Assembly: GCF_964340395.1 (NCBI RefSeq)
Contig: NC_135558.1
Span: 2,973,501-3,037,500 of the forward strand
From: Glandiceps talaboti
Lineage: Eukaryota > Hemichordata > Enteropneusta > Spengelidae
Direction of reading: 5' to 3'
DNA: 64,000 nt
Below the pieces are notes generated by a model. It did not search any database and was not told the DNA's origin. It saw only the letters and a program-made list of their open reading frames with translations. The position numbers and the translations under genes are program-made. Positions within the stretch are counted from its first letter, which is position 1, and each line of letters starts with the position of its first letter. Below, piece after piece: positions 49,603 through 60,892 of this stretch.

Positions 49603-49720
49603 TTTGGCATCGTTGCAAAACACAGCCTCCTTTACGGCACCATTGAAACGTGCTGTCCAGATTATTTCGTTCAAAGTGTAGCGGAAGAAGTAACAGTTCT
49701 GGTTTGTGAGAATGATTTTT
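49603..49720 (+). mobile_element. Element A core relative, copy 2
   Basis: GGCATCGTTGCAAAACACAG, CCTTTACGGCACCATTG, GCGGAAGAAGTAACAGTTCT and GGTTTGTGAGAATGA align in order with the core of 38,314-38,487 and with 33,330-33,485 (reverse). Confidence 0.6.
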
Positions 49721-50223
49721 GGTAACTTTTTAATACAAGTGGTTTTTATTTGCCTGGTTTTTGTAACAATTTGAACAGGTTGACTGAAAAATATATCCAT
49801 GTGAAATGGTGATAGAGCTTGTCAATGTTTGGCAAAAGAACAACATTACTGAATCAGATAGCTAAGTCTTTGGGCTAATATCCTACCCAGCATTGCAAGA
49901 CTTTGTGACCTTACTTATATAGATTACATTTCTCATCAAGTCACTAGAGTAGATAGCTTGAGGAAGGTTTTGGCGTTTTGATAACAATCACCTTTTAAGC
50001 ACATACTACAGAGTTGGCTTTGTTTCATTGTTTAAATTTCACATCTTACATACATGTGTGTTCTCTTAGTATTAGTATATGTACTTACTTAAAGGTTTTA
50101 CTTAGGTGTATTCTGAATGCAGGCTTTACAGCCTATACATGTAGCTCCAGATCCAACTGTTCTGGAATTCTGTTCTGCTTGAATTCTGCTCTACATGTAG
50201 ATGTATTATTCTTGTATCATAGT

Positions 50224-50667
50224 GTCTAGTCTGGATGTCAGTGTGGTTTCTAACTAAACCACTGTGAGTGGAGGTATAAATGGTAACGATACTGTATAGG
50301 AACTAGACTGTGAGTGGAGGTATAAATGGTAATGATACTGTATAGGAACTAGACTATGTGAGTGGAGGTATAAATGGTAATGATACTGTATAGGAACTAG
50401 ACTATGTGAGTGGAGGTGTAAATGGTAACGATACTGTATAGGAACTAGACTATGTGAGTGGAGGTCTAAATGGTAACGATACTGTATAGGAACTAGACTA
50501 CGTGAGTGAGGTATAAATGGTAACGATACTGTATAGGAACAAGACTATGTGAGTGGAGGTGTAAATGGTAATGATACTGTATAGGAACTAGACTATGTGA
50601 GTGGAGGTGTAAATGGTAACGATACTGTATAGGAACTAGACTGTGTGAGTGAAGGTATAAATCATAA
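50224..50667 (+). repeat. Element A head plus tail minisatellite (array 2), 8-9 units
   Basis: The head is intact: CTAGTCTGGATGTCAGTGTG, then GTTTCTAACTAAACCACTG. It leads into 8 full units plus one partial unit of the 44-48-bp tail (GTGAGTGGAGGTATAAATGG ... GGAACTAGACTA). This shows directly that the array is an amplified tail of a single inserted element. Confidence 0.93.
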
Positions 50668-50944
50668 CAACAATGGAATTGTGTTAAAACCAGAGTTTTG
50701 ATGACGTTTTACATTGAATAGACTGATTATGCAAATGAATGAAAATGAAAATATTCCCAAGTACATAATATCGCCACAAGCAATAACTATTCATGCCATA
50801 GATAGCAATACATGTACAAATGTAAGTTCACAGCAGGTAGTAATGTTTATTAATATTATTCCACTTTAAGGTTGGATATTTGGACCTCATGGGTGGAGGG
50901 CCTACAGTGTTGACTGCAACACAAACAATTTCATACTTGTAACT
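50668..50944. other. Non-coding spacer
   Basis: Nothing recognised. Confidence 0.5.
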
Positions 50945-51182
50945 ATGTATGTATGTATGTATGTATGTATGTATGTATGTATGGATGGATGGATGGATGG
51001 ATGGATGGATGTATGTATGTATGTATGTATGTATGTATGGATGGATGGATGGATGGATGGATGGATGGATGGATGGATGGATGGATGGATGGATGTACGT
51101 ACGTACGTACGTACGTACGTACGTACGTACGCACGCACGCACGCACGCACGTACATACGTACGTACATACGTATGTATGTTT
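50945..51182. repeat. Compound tetranucleotide array (GTAT)n(GGAT)n(GTAC)n(GCAC)n
   Basis: Blocks of GTAT and GGAT alternate, then pass into a self-complementary (GTAC)n block (51,094-51,130), then GCAC and GTAC/ATAC units. The four unit types differ by single-base changes. Confidence 0.97.
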
Positions 51183-51486
51183 GTTTAGACAGCATGGCTT
51201 TCAGACCACAGGAATAACAATAAAATGATTACTTTCTACCACTGTAGCTCACAGCTAAACTATGTAGGTGGTAGAAATAAACTACATGAACATAATCCAC
51301 TTCAAATATAGGAGTATAGTAATGTGCTTCTCCTGCACTAAGTGAGCAGAAAGGGAGACGGAGTGACAGAAGTGAAATTTGCCTACAGCTAAACCAATCT
51401 CATATCTGGAATTGAATGATAACGTCAACTCCATTCAAGCTGAAAATTACCACCAGATCTACTTTATAATATAACAGAAATAAAGT

Positions 51487-51650
51487 CTGAATACCATCAT
51501 TTCCTTAGAGGGGGTCTTATTCAGTGTACAGGATGCCTAGGTCTAAATACCACCATTTCCTTACGAGGGGTGGGGGGTGGGGTGTCTTATTCAATGTACA
51601 GGGTGCCTAAGTCTAAATGCCACCATTTCCTTAGAGGGGGTCTTATCCAA
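51487..51650. repeat. Tandem repeat, about 60-65-bp unit, 2-3 copies
   Basis: CCATCATTTCCTTAGAGGGG / GTCTTATTCAGTGTACAGG / ATGCCTAGGTCTAAATACC recurs at about 51,495, 51,550 and 51,618. The middle copy carries an expanded GGGGTGGGG run. Confidence 0.88.
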
Positions 51651-51664
51651 GATGTTATGTATAT

Positions 51665-51748
51665 TGAGTATATATATTATATTATATTATATTATATTAC
51701 ATTATATTACATTACATTACATTACATTATATTATATTATATTATGTC
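51665..51748. repeat. Microsatellite (TATAT/TACAT)n
   Basis: ATATT pentamers change to ACATT pentamers and back. Confidence 0.95.
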
Positions 51749-52205
51749 ATACACATACAAATTTTGTTCTTTTCCATTGTACCGGTGAAAAAAACTTTTT
51801 CCTATCTTCAGCAATAATTCCAGATAAACATGCATGTTATGTTAGCGCTACATTTCACTTGGACACAACAGAAAATATTTTATTGTGTGTTTGACTGAAT
51901 AACTGCAGTTAGATATATTTTTAGTTATAGATTAAATTGACAACAAGCAAACAAGTAAATCAGTTTTCAGCTCTGTCAATGGAAACCCTATAGTTGGACT
52001 ACACCAGTCTTTCTAAATGTAGATGTAGTAGGTTGTAGAGCAATAATAACTATTAATAGTGCCAGCTGTTTAACAGAAAACAATTGGTCAATCTACTATA
52101 CGTGTACCATGCTGTGGAACCATACCACCCTACACAAAAGTCTTTGTTGGAACATATCATAATCATTTTGCAAAACTTTTTTGACCGCGAATTATTTTAG
52201 AGTGT
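51749..52205. other. Non-coding spacer
   Basis: An exon-like acceptor (CCTATCTTCAG at 51,811) is present, but the sequence following it has no recognisable protein. Nothing else. Confidence 0.45.
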
Positions 52206-53260
52206 AAGCTATGTCATATTGTTCAGCCCTATCAGGCTTCTAACCCACTATAAGATATGTTGTGTTGTTCAGTCCTATCAGACTTCTAACCCACTATAAG
52301 ATATGTTGTGTTGTTCAGTCCTATCAGACTTCTAAAACCACTGTAAGATATGTTGTGTTGTTCAGCCCTATCAGACTTCTAAACCACTGTAAGATATGTT
52401 GTGTTGTTCAGCCCTATCAGACTTCTAAACCACTGTAAGATACATTGTGTTGTTCAGTCCTATCAGACTTCTAAAACCACTGTAAGATATGTTGTGTTGT
52501 TCAGCCCTATCAGACTTCTAAACCTCTATAAGATATGTTGTGTTGTTCAGCCCTATCAGACTTCTAAACCACTGTAAGATACATTGTGTTGTTCAGTCCT
52601 ATCAGACTTCTAAACCACTGTAAGATATGTTGTGTTGTTCAGCGCTATCAGGCTTGTAAACCACTGTAAGATATGTTGTGTTGTTCAGCGCTATCAGGCT
52701 TGTAAACCACTGTAAGATACATTGTGTTGTTCAGTCCTATCAGACTTCTAAACCACTGTAAGATATGTTGTGTTGTTCAGCCCTATCAGACTTCTAAACC
52801 ACTGTAAGATATGTTGTGTTGTTCAGCGCTATCAGGCTTGTAAACCACTGTAAGATACATCATGTTGTTCAGCCCTATCAGACTTCTAAACCACTGTAAG
52901 ATATGTCGTGTTGTTCAGCCCTATCAGACTTCTAAACCACTGTAAGATATGTTGTGTTGTTCAGCCCTATCAGACTTCTAAACCACTGTAAGATATGTTG
53001 TGTTGTTCAGCGCTATCAGGCTTGTAAACCACTGTAAGATACATCATGTTGTTCAGCCCTATCAGACTTCTAAACCACTGTAAGATATGTCGTGTTGTTC
53101 AGCCCTATCAGACTTCTAAACCACTGTAAGATATGTTGTGTTGTTCAGCCCTATCAGACTTCTAAACCACTGTAAGATATGTTGTGTTGTTCAGCGCTAT
53201 CAGGCTTGTAAACCACTGTAAGATACATCATGTTGTTCAGCCCCATCAGGCTTTTTACTG
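52206..53260. repeat. Minisatellite, 46-bp unit, about 23 copies with 184-bp higher-order repeat
   Basis: The unit is AAGATATGTTGTGTTGTTCA, GCCCTATCAGACTTCTAAAC, CACTGT. Variants (GCGCTATCAGGCTTG; ACATCATGTTG; GTCGTGTTG) recur in fixed order every 184 bp (four units), for example at 52,826, 53,010 and 53,194. The left edge is more diverged than the right. Confidence 0.97.
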
Positions 53261-53295
53261 GCTGATAGTGTGGCTGCAAATGTCTTTATCTTCCG

Positions 53296-53329
53296 ATGGA
53301 TCTATTATTGATCTCAATAATAGATCCAT
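53296..53329. repeat. Perfect hairpin, 16-bp arms, 2-nt loop
   Basis: ATGGATCTATTATTGA - TC - TCAATAATAGATCCAT, just right of the 46-bp minisatellite. Confidence 0.95.
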
Positions 53330-53549
53330 GATCTTACAGACTACAATTGTTTAAGGTCAGGGTTTTATTCATAGCATTGTTATTTTATCAGTGGAGCCTT
53401 AAGGATTACCTGTGATTATTCTTTAGTTCTGAACTAACTTTCTCTCTTCTACTAATCAACTGTTCTTCAGACTTAAAATTTAATCCTAATCCAAACTATA
53501 AATTCGTGAATTTCAGATTAAATTTCTGGCTGTTTGGCACACCTGTACA

Positions 53550-53990
53550 GTGTTCTCCCACTGTAGAGAAAGCATGTTACAAACACCGTCCTTGCCATCT
53601 AGGCCGCTATGCTTGGCAGGTTTCTACTGTGCTGTGTTCTCCCCACAATAGAGAAAGCAATGTACAGTACAAACACCATCCTTGCCATCTAGGCTGCCAT
53701 GCTTGGCAGGTTTCTACCGTGGTTCAAAAGTGTTCTACCCTCTTTGAGCTGTAGTAATCTTTGAATGACAAAATCATAATAATACTTTCACATGAAGAGA
53801 AATGATGGATCCTCAATGTACATGTGTGTATGTGTTAAAATAAACATGTCAGAGTTTGTTCCAGTGTTGAAGACATGCATAATTTATGATGATCACTATG
53901 CAAATCAATATGCAAATGACCATGTTTATTTATATGTAAATTAATATGCAAATGAGTCACCATCCTTATAATCAAGCCTGGGGAGAACAC
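53550..53990 (-). mobile_element. Non-autonomous transposon with GTGTTCTCCC ends, copy 1
   Basis: Ends GTGTTCTCCC and GGGGAGAACAC are inverted. It matches 60,553-60,892 in reverse orientation across its length (TGCCATGCTTGGCAGGTTTC, AATCTTTGAATGACA, ACTTTCACATGAAGAGAAAT, AATAAACATGTCAGAGTTT, several ATGCAAAT octamers). This copy carries an internal duplication of the left about 85 bp (53,550-53,634 / 53,635-53,720). No transposase reading frame survives. Confidence 0.8.
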
Positions 53991-55760
53991 TCTAGAAAAA
54001 GTTGGTCAAGCGCAACTAAATAATTACACTTGTACAATCTATACCGAGTACAATCTATAGTTTTTACCCAAAGAAAAATTCACACAACTTACAACATGTA
54101 TCATACTTTGATGCCTGTACTGACTGATGACACTTACATGTATTATCTTTCTGATTCTGTCTGTTTAAACATACATGTGTTACAGCAAATAGCAGTTTAC
54201 CATCACCATCACCATGGTAACGGCATGAACAAGAACATTTTGTTCGATTATAGATTGTAAAGAATGAAGACAGGCTAGAGACTGACAGAACGTGAATCAG
54301 TTATAACATCATCATTGTGTGGATGTCAAAGAAAGCTTAACAATAAATAGAGTTATTCACTGTGAGAGAATTGAATGTATAATCAAACATACTACTTTAT
54401 GTGAAATCGATATTTCAGATTGTCCTGTACGTTTTATGTTGTGATGATGAACAGTTCCATGAAAACAAGTCAATTCCTATGTATTAGTCTGAAAGATTCG
54501 GGCGATCCTTCCACTGATATAATGCACTCTCTCACCAGTGGTTACACAAGCAGACAAACGACTGGACCTTTAAGACTATATAACTGTTTGTCAACTTTTA
54601 TACAATGTACTGCTAAGAATATTATGTATAGTAGTTTGAAATTAGTTTCTACAATATTTACAATTTTATGTAATATTCATGATAAAGTCATGCATTTTTA
54701 AGATATGAAAACAAGTATTCATATCATGTTTATTATATTTTTATGGTAAAATGTTTTAGTTAATAAATAAAACAAGATATTTTGTTGTGGAAGTGGTTGT
54801 AGTTTTAGGACATTTTTATGGTAATGAGCAATTATTTTGTTCTGAAAGTAACATAGTAGAAATGTCATGATATTTTTGTGGTTGCAGCTATAGGAAATAA
54901 AACACATAGTAGTATTTATAGACTTGCTAACTCTCCAGGCTTCTTTTATTCGTGATTTCACTAAAATAACTATACCGGTATGTAAAAACACAACTGCATT
55001 CTTTTGTGTGAAATGATAACCTGAGTGAGTGACTGATTGTGAAACGGTCAGGTGAATATACATATAGCCCTTAGGAGACTACCTGTAACTATGAAATAAT
55101 ACTATAAAAAAATCTCCCAAGGGACTGGTGCTAGTCTAGATGGCATATAGTGTTTGGTGAAAATAATGTATATACTGGTACATGTATTCAGTATTTTTAT
55201 TTTTTATGGATGTCTATCTTGTCCTGGAAATAACACAATATGTTCAGTGTATTTGTGTTTTTTTGACGAAATATTAACAAGGTACAAAATATTAACAATG
55301 TACTGGGAAGTACAGCAATGTACGTGTAAATATACATCACGTCAAGTTCTTTCATACATGAAGTTCCAGCATCAATATTGCATGCAGTGTGTTCATTTGA
55401 AAGTTAAAAGAACTATCCAAGCTGATAAAACATTGTAGACCAAAGGAACATAATTACTATAATGTCAGAGAATGAATAAGAATTAATTAAGGAGAAATCC
55501 TCGGAACAGAACAATTTAGAAATATATTTAATAAATAATGACACTCTCTGACATTTACTGAATGTGGCTTGTTTTATTCTCTTACGCTTGTCAGAAATGT
55601 TTGTATCACAGGGATTAATATATACAATACATGTACTCTTGTGAAGTGTTCTAATTTGATAATGATGTGTCACACAATTTAACATTACAGTTTGTCAATT
55701 AGAATGAAGCAGTATTATTAGTAAAGCGTGTTCCTCAAACTGAGTGACATTTATAATAGC
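53991..55760. other. Non-coding region
   Basis: AT-rich; contains a (CATCAC)-like short run at about 54,201. No exon, RNA gene or array recognised. Confidence 0.5.
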
Positions 55761-55975
55761 TTTGACTTTGCCTAGATATGATAACCAGAAATGAGATATG
55801 TTTTATGACTTTGCCTGTTAGTGACAACCAGGAATGAAATATGTTTCATGACTTTGCCTGTTAATGACAACCAGGAATGAGATATGTTTTATGACTTTGC
55901 CTGTTAGTGACAACCAGGAATGAAATATGTTTCATGACTTTGCCTGTTAATGACAACCAGGAATGACACACGTTC
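55761..55975. repeat. Minisatellite, about 54-bp spaced unit, 4-5 copies
   Basis: CATGACTTTGCCTGTTAATG / ACAACCAGGAATGAGATATG / TTT repeats with GTTAGTG versus GTTAATG and GAGATATG versus GAAATATG variants alternating, again an alternating-dimer pattern. Confidence 0.9.
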
Positions 55976-56070
55976 CATGCCAATTAAGACATATAATGAG
56001 TGTCTGCAATTGATCAGACTAAAATACATGAGAGTCTCAACCATCTGTGTTTATTGTAATCTAGAATATT

Positions 56071-56160
56071 ACCCAGAAGAAGGCAGTTTGTGTATTGCCG
56101 AAACGTTGGTACTAATAAAGATCGTCTGAGGTTTGTAGTAACTGGTTGAGTATGTCCATC
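56071..56160 (+). mobile_element. Retroelement fragment with GCCGAAACGTTG motif (Penelope/hammerhead-like)
   Basis: CCCAGAAGAAGGCAGTTTG...TTGCCGAAACGTTGGTACT matches a motif common in animal repeats in which a GGCA/TGCC stem is followed by GAAAC, as in the hammerhead-ribozyme-like ends of Penelope-like elements. The first core box reads CAGAAGA rather than CTGATGA, so cleavage activity is unlikely. Classification is by motif only. Confidence 0.4.
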
Positions 56161-56182
56161 ATTTTCACCTCATAATCTTGAG

Positions 56183-56259
56183 TCAAGTCATATGAGATTT
56201 CCACTATTTTCCCTGCTCACATCAAGGAAAGGTGGGTGATAGCCAATCATATGACTTGA
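56183..56259. repeat. Short inverted repeat, 13-bp perfect arms
   Basis: TCAAGTCATATGA ... TCATATGACTTGA, 77 bp overall; may be a small foldback. Confidence 0.7.
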
Positions 56260-56359
56260 CTAGGCTTAGTTTATTGATTCTTGAATGTCAAGTTGACAAT
56301 GTAACACTAAACAAGCAGACAATGTACTACATGTATATGATGTCAGCCATGTCATTACA

Positions 56360-58830
56360 GTCTGGATGCCAATGTGGTTTAAACTAAACCACTCAAGTGG
56401 AGGTGTAAATCATAATGATACCATATAGGAACTAGACTATGTGAGTGGAGGTGTAAATGGTAATGATACTGTATAGGAACTAGACTATGTGAGTGGAGGT
56501 GTAAATGGTAATGATACTGTATAGGACCTAGACTATGTGAGTGGAGGTGTAAATGGTAATGATACTGTATAGGAACTAGACTATGTGAGTGGAGGTGTAA
56601 ATGGTAATGATACTGTATAGGAACTAGACTGTGAGTGGAGGTGTAAATGGTAATGATACTGTATAGGAACTAGACTATGTGAGTGGAGGTGTAAATGGTA
56701 ATGATACTGTATAGGAACTAGACTGTGAGTGGAGGTGTAAATGGTAATGATACTGTATAGGAACTAGACTGTGAGTGGAGGTGTAAATGGTAATGATACT
56801 GTATAGGAACTAGACTATGTGAGTGGAGGTGTAAATGGTAATGATACTGTATAGGAACTAGACTGTGAGTGGAGGTGTAAATGGTAATGATACTGTATAG
56901 GAACTAGACTATGTGAGTGGAGGTGTAAATGGTAATGATACTGTATAGGAACTAGACTGTGAGTGGAGGTGTAAATGGTAATGATACTGTATAGGAACTA
57001 GACTGTGAGTGGAGGTGTAAATGGTAATGATACTGTATAAGAACTAGACTGTGTGGAGGTGTAAATGGTAATGATACTGTATAGGAACTAGACTATGAGT
57101 GGGGGTGTAAATGGTAATGATACTGTATAGGAACTAGACTATGTGAGTGGAGGTGTAAATGGTAATGATACTGTATAGGAACTAGACTATGTGAGTGGAG
57201 GTGTAAATGGTAATGATACTGTATAGGAACTAGACTATGTGAGTGGAGGTGTAAATGGTAATGATACTGTATAGGAACTAGACTGAGTGGAGGTGTAAAT
57301 GGTAACGATACCGTATAGGAACTAGACTATGTGAGTGGAGGTGTAAATGGTAATGATACTGTATAGGAACTAGACTATGTGAGTGGAGGTGTAAATGGTA
57401 ACAACACCGTATAGGAACTAGACTGTGAGTGGAGGTGTAAATGGTAATGATACTGTATAGGAACTAGACTATGTGAGTGGAGGTGTAAATGGTAATGAAA
57501 CTGAATAGGAACTAGACTATGTGAGTGGAGGTGTAAATGGTAATGATACTGTATAGGAACTAGACTATGTGAGTGGAGGTGTAAATGGTAATGATACTGT
57601 ATAGGAACTAGACTATGTGAGTGGAGGTGTAAATGGTAATGATACTGTATAGGAACTAGACTATGTGAGTGGAGGTGTAAATGGTAATGATACTGTATAG
57701 GAACTGAACTGTGAGTGGAGGTTTAAATTGTGACGATACTGTGTAGGAACTCGACTGTGAGTGGAAGTGTAAATGGTAACAATACCATATAGGAACTAGA
57801 CTGTGTGAGTGGAGGTGTAAATGGTAATGATACTGTATAGGAACTAGACTGTGTGAGTGGAGGTGTAAATGGTAATGATACTGTATAGGAACTAGACTGT
57901 GAGTGGAGGTGTAAATGGTAATGATACTGTATAGGAACTAGACTAGTGAGTGAAGGTGTAAATGGTAATGAAACTGAATAGGAACTAGACTATGTGAGTG
58001 GAGGTGTAAATGGTAATGATACTGTATAGGAACTAGACTATGTGAGTGGAGGTGTAAATGGTAATGATACTGTATAGGAACTAGACTATGTGAGTGGAGG
58101 TGTAAATGGTAATGATACTGTATAGGAACTAGACTATGTGAGTGGAGGTGTAAATGGTAATGATACTGTATAGGAACTAGACTATGTGAGTGGAGGTGTA
58201 AATGGTAATGATACTGTATAGGAACTAGACTGAGTGGAGGTGTAAATGGTAACGATACTGTATAGGAACTGAACTGTGAGTGGAGGTTTAAATTGTGACG
58301 ATACTGTATAGGAACTCGACTGTGAGTGGAAGTGTAAATGGTAACAATACCATATAGGAACTAGACTGTGTGAGTGGAGGTGTAAATGGTAATGATACTG
58401 TATAGGAACTAGACTGTGTGAGTGGAGGTGTAAATGGTAATGATACTGTATAGGAACTAGACTGTGAGTGGAGGTGTAAATGGTAATGAAACTGAATAGG
58501 AACTAGACTGAGTGGAGGTGTAAATGGTAACGGTACTGTATTGGAACAAGACTGTGAGTGGAGGTGTAAATTGTAATGATACTGTATAGGAACTAGACTA
58601 TGTGAATGGAGGTGTAAATTGTAATGATACTGTATAGGAACTAGACTATGTGAGTGGAGGTGTAAATGGTAACGATACTGTATAGGAACTAGACTATGTG
58701 AATGGAGGTGTAAATGGTAACGATACCGTATAGGAACTAGACTATGTGAGTGGAGGTGTAAATGGTAACGATACCGTATAGGAACTAGACTATGTGAGTG
58801 GAGGTGTAAATGGTAACGATAGGAGCTTGA
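56360..58830 (+). repeat. Element A head plus giant tail minisatellite (array 3), about 52 units
   Basis: The head CAGTCTGGATGCCAATGTGG then TTTAAACTAAACCACTC opens the array. It continues as about 52 copies of the 44-48-bp tail unit (GTGAGTGGAGGTGTAAATGG, TAATGATACTGTATAGGAAC, TAGACTAT) and closes at GGAGCTTGACTA. A diagnostic block (GAACTGAACTGTGAGTGG ... AACTCGACTG) occurs at 57,701 and again at 58,265, showing a 564-bp segmental duplication inside the array. Confidence 0.96.
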
Positions 58831-60379
58831 CTACTTCATTACTGAATACTCTATTAAAAGTGTTTAAAAGGAAACTTAAAGTGAAACTGTCATGAATGCA
58901 TTATTATAGGCTGGTAAATGTTGTTTTCTTTAAAAGCAGAATGAATTTGGTATTTTGGTGGATGACATTCAGTGAAACTCTTGTCATTTGCTTACATGTA
59001 TCTTGCGTTATAGAAGTTGAGAGACTTGCAATGACTAGCTGGGCTGGCTTGACAATGTCATTTGCCCTACAATTCACACATAATGACATTGTGACGACAG
59101 ATAGCCAAATCTCTGGGGAAATCTGGTGTTAAGTCTGCTAATAGTGAAGTAACGACAATGTTACAAATATAACTACACAATAGCAATAGAATTGTCATTT
59201 CTCTAAATGATATCCTGTGTGACAGATTTTTCCAAGTAATTTCCAGTTTCTACTGAATAATAGTTATATGCCTCATCAAGGTAATTGTAACTTTCCTGTC
59301 TTGCCTAGAATTTACAAAGGTATAATTATTCAAAACAAATTATGCAAAACAACAGTGCATGTTTACACATGTTGCCATGACAACATATATTGTATATATG
59401 ATATATAATTTTTGCTAAGATTCTTTGTGCCACAATTATATTTTGAATTACATACATGTATTCACACAAGTGAATTTCTCTTCTTTCTACTTCTTTTGTA
59501 AATTATACAAACAGAAAGTAGTTACAGAACAAAATGAACGAAATGGACACAGTGATTTTGTTATAAACGGTATGTAGGTAAAATCTACCCGAGTTACCAT
59601 AGTATTTTACCAGATTTCACCCCGGAAATTAGGTATAGAAATCAATATAAAGTTTATCAAATTTCTTCCTCTGTTACCAGGGTTACCAAACTTCAGCAAA
59701 ACACTGACATATGAGAATTTTGTCAAATTGACAGTCACAATAACGATATAATAATGATTTCCTGTGAAGTTGAATAGAAAAATATTTTATGTCTGAGGAG
59801 CTTTGTCAGTGTAACCTCTGTTGACCACTGAAGAGGAAAAGTATGGTTGGTTTCATCATAGCTGCATTTCATATGCTTAGATCAGAAAACCACAAAAAAC
59901 ATATTTTCACAATCTTGCTGCTACATGCAACCTTTCTAAAACAGAGCAACAAAAATTGGCAAGTCTTGCTCCGAAGAGCTTTGCTTATGTTGGGGTGAGG
60001 CATCATGGGTAAGTTAAAGTAAACTATGTTTGGAGCTTCACACTTCTTGAAACCTTGTCAAACTCCTACCATTATTTACATACATGTACCCATGATGCTT
60101 TGCCCTTAGTCTAGAGCAGTTCTGACAGTAACTTGGCAGTTGTGTTATTTGTTAACCCACAACTTGTTCACTTTGCGCAAACAACAAAAGTCTACTTCAT
60201 GTACTCTGTTGTAATACAAAGTCATATGGTGAGCTTGTGTCCTTGTGAGCGGCGCCCCTCTTATATCGGCCAGTGCTATATCACTTGAACTTCATTCATC
60301 ACCCAATGTCGATAAATGCATAACGATATCAAGATACATCTCTTTGCAAGAGCTGTTAACTTTTTGCAGTGATCTACTA
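58831..60379. other. Non-coding region
   Basis: At 59,575-59,690 a single diverged relative of the 72-bp foldback unit occurs (GGTAGGTAAAATCTACCCGA-like, then ATTTTACCAG and GTTACCAGGGTTACC). No exon recognised. Confidence 0.5.
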
Positions 60380-60466
60380 TTGTTCCTGTTGAGCGCCATA
60401 GTACAATTTTTATGTGGTATTGGATTTTCACACTATACAAATTCTTTTGATTGATTGATTGATTTG
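60380..60466 (+). mobile_element. LINE/SINE 3' tail with (TTGA)n
   Basis: GAGCGCCATAGTACAATTTT, ATGTGGTATTGGA...CACTATACAAATTC, then TTGATTGATTGATTGATT: the terminal motif and simple-repeat tail of a non-LTR element. The open frame through it is an artefact of the tail. Confidence 0.6.
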
Positions 60467-60552
60467 TGAAGTCACAGAAGTTTACCTATAGTCTAGACGC
60501 AAAACCTTGTATTAAGTACAGGTATATGTCCATTTTTGTATGAAATGTCATT

Positions 60553-60892
60553 GTGTTCACCCTAGGATAGATTGCAAGAATGATGGTTAATTTGCATATT
60601 GATTTACATATAAATAACATGGTAATTTGCATAATAGTTTGCATAGAGATCAGCATTTAAGTGCGTGTCTTCAACACTGGAAGAAACTCTGACATGTTTA
60701 TTTTAACACATACAAACATGTACATTGGGATTAGCCATTTCTCTTCATGTGAAAGTATTATTATGATATTGTCATTCAAAGATTACTAAAGTGTAGAACA
60801 CTTGTGAAGCACGGTACAAAGCTGCTAGGCATGGCAGCCTAGATGGCAAGGATGGTGTTTCCACTGTGCTTTCTCTGTAGTGGGGAGAACAT
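60553..60892 (+). mobile_element. Non-autonomous transposon with GTGTTCTCCC-type ends, copy 2
   Basis: A 340-bp copy in inverted orientation relative to 53,550-53,990. It begins GTGTTCACCCTAGGATAG and ends GTAGTGGGGAGAACAT. It lacks the internal duplication and so better represents the basic element. Confidence 0.8.

Noticed and set aside
50828-51228. Open frames rich in SIHP, DGWM or VRTY on both strands
   Set aside because: Products of the compound tetranucleotide array, open in several frames at once.
53880-53960. Cluster of ATGCAAAT octamers as an enhancer
   Set aside because: The same octamers recur at matching places in the other transposon copy at 60,553-60,892, so they are part of the element.
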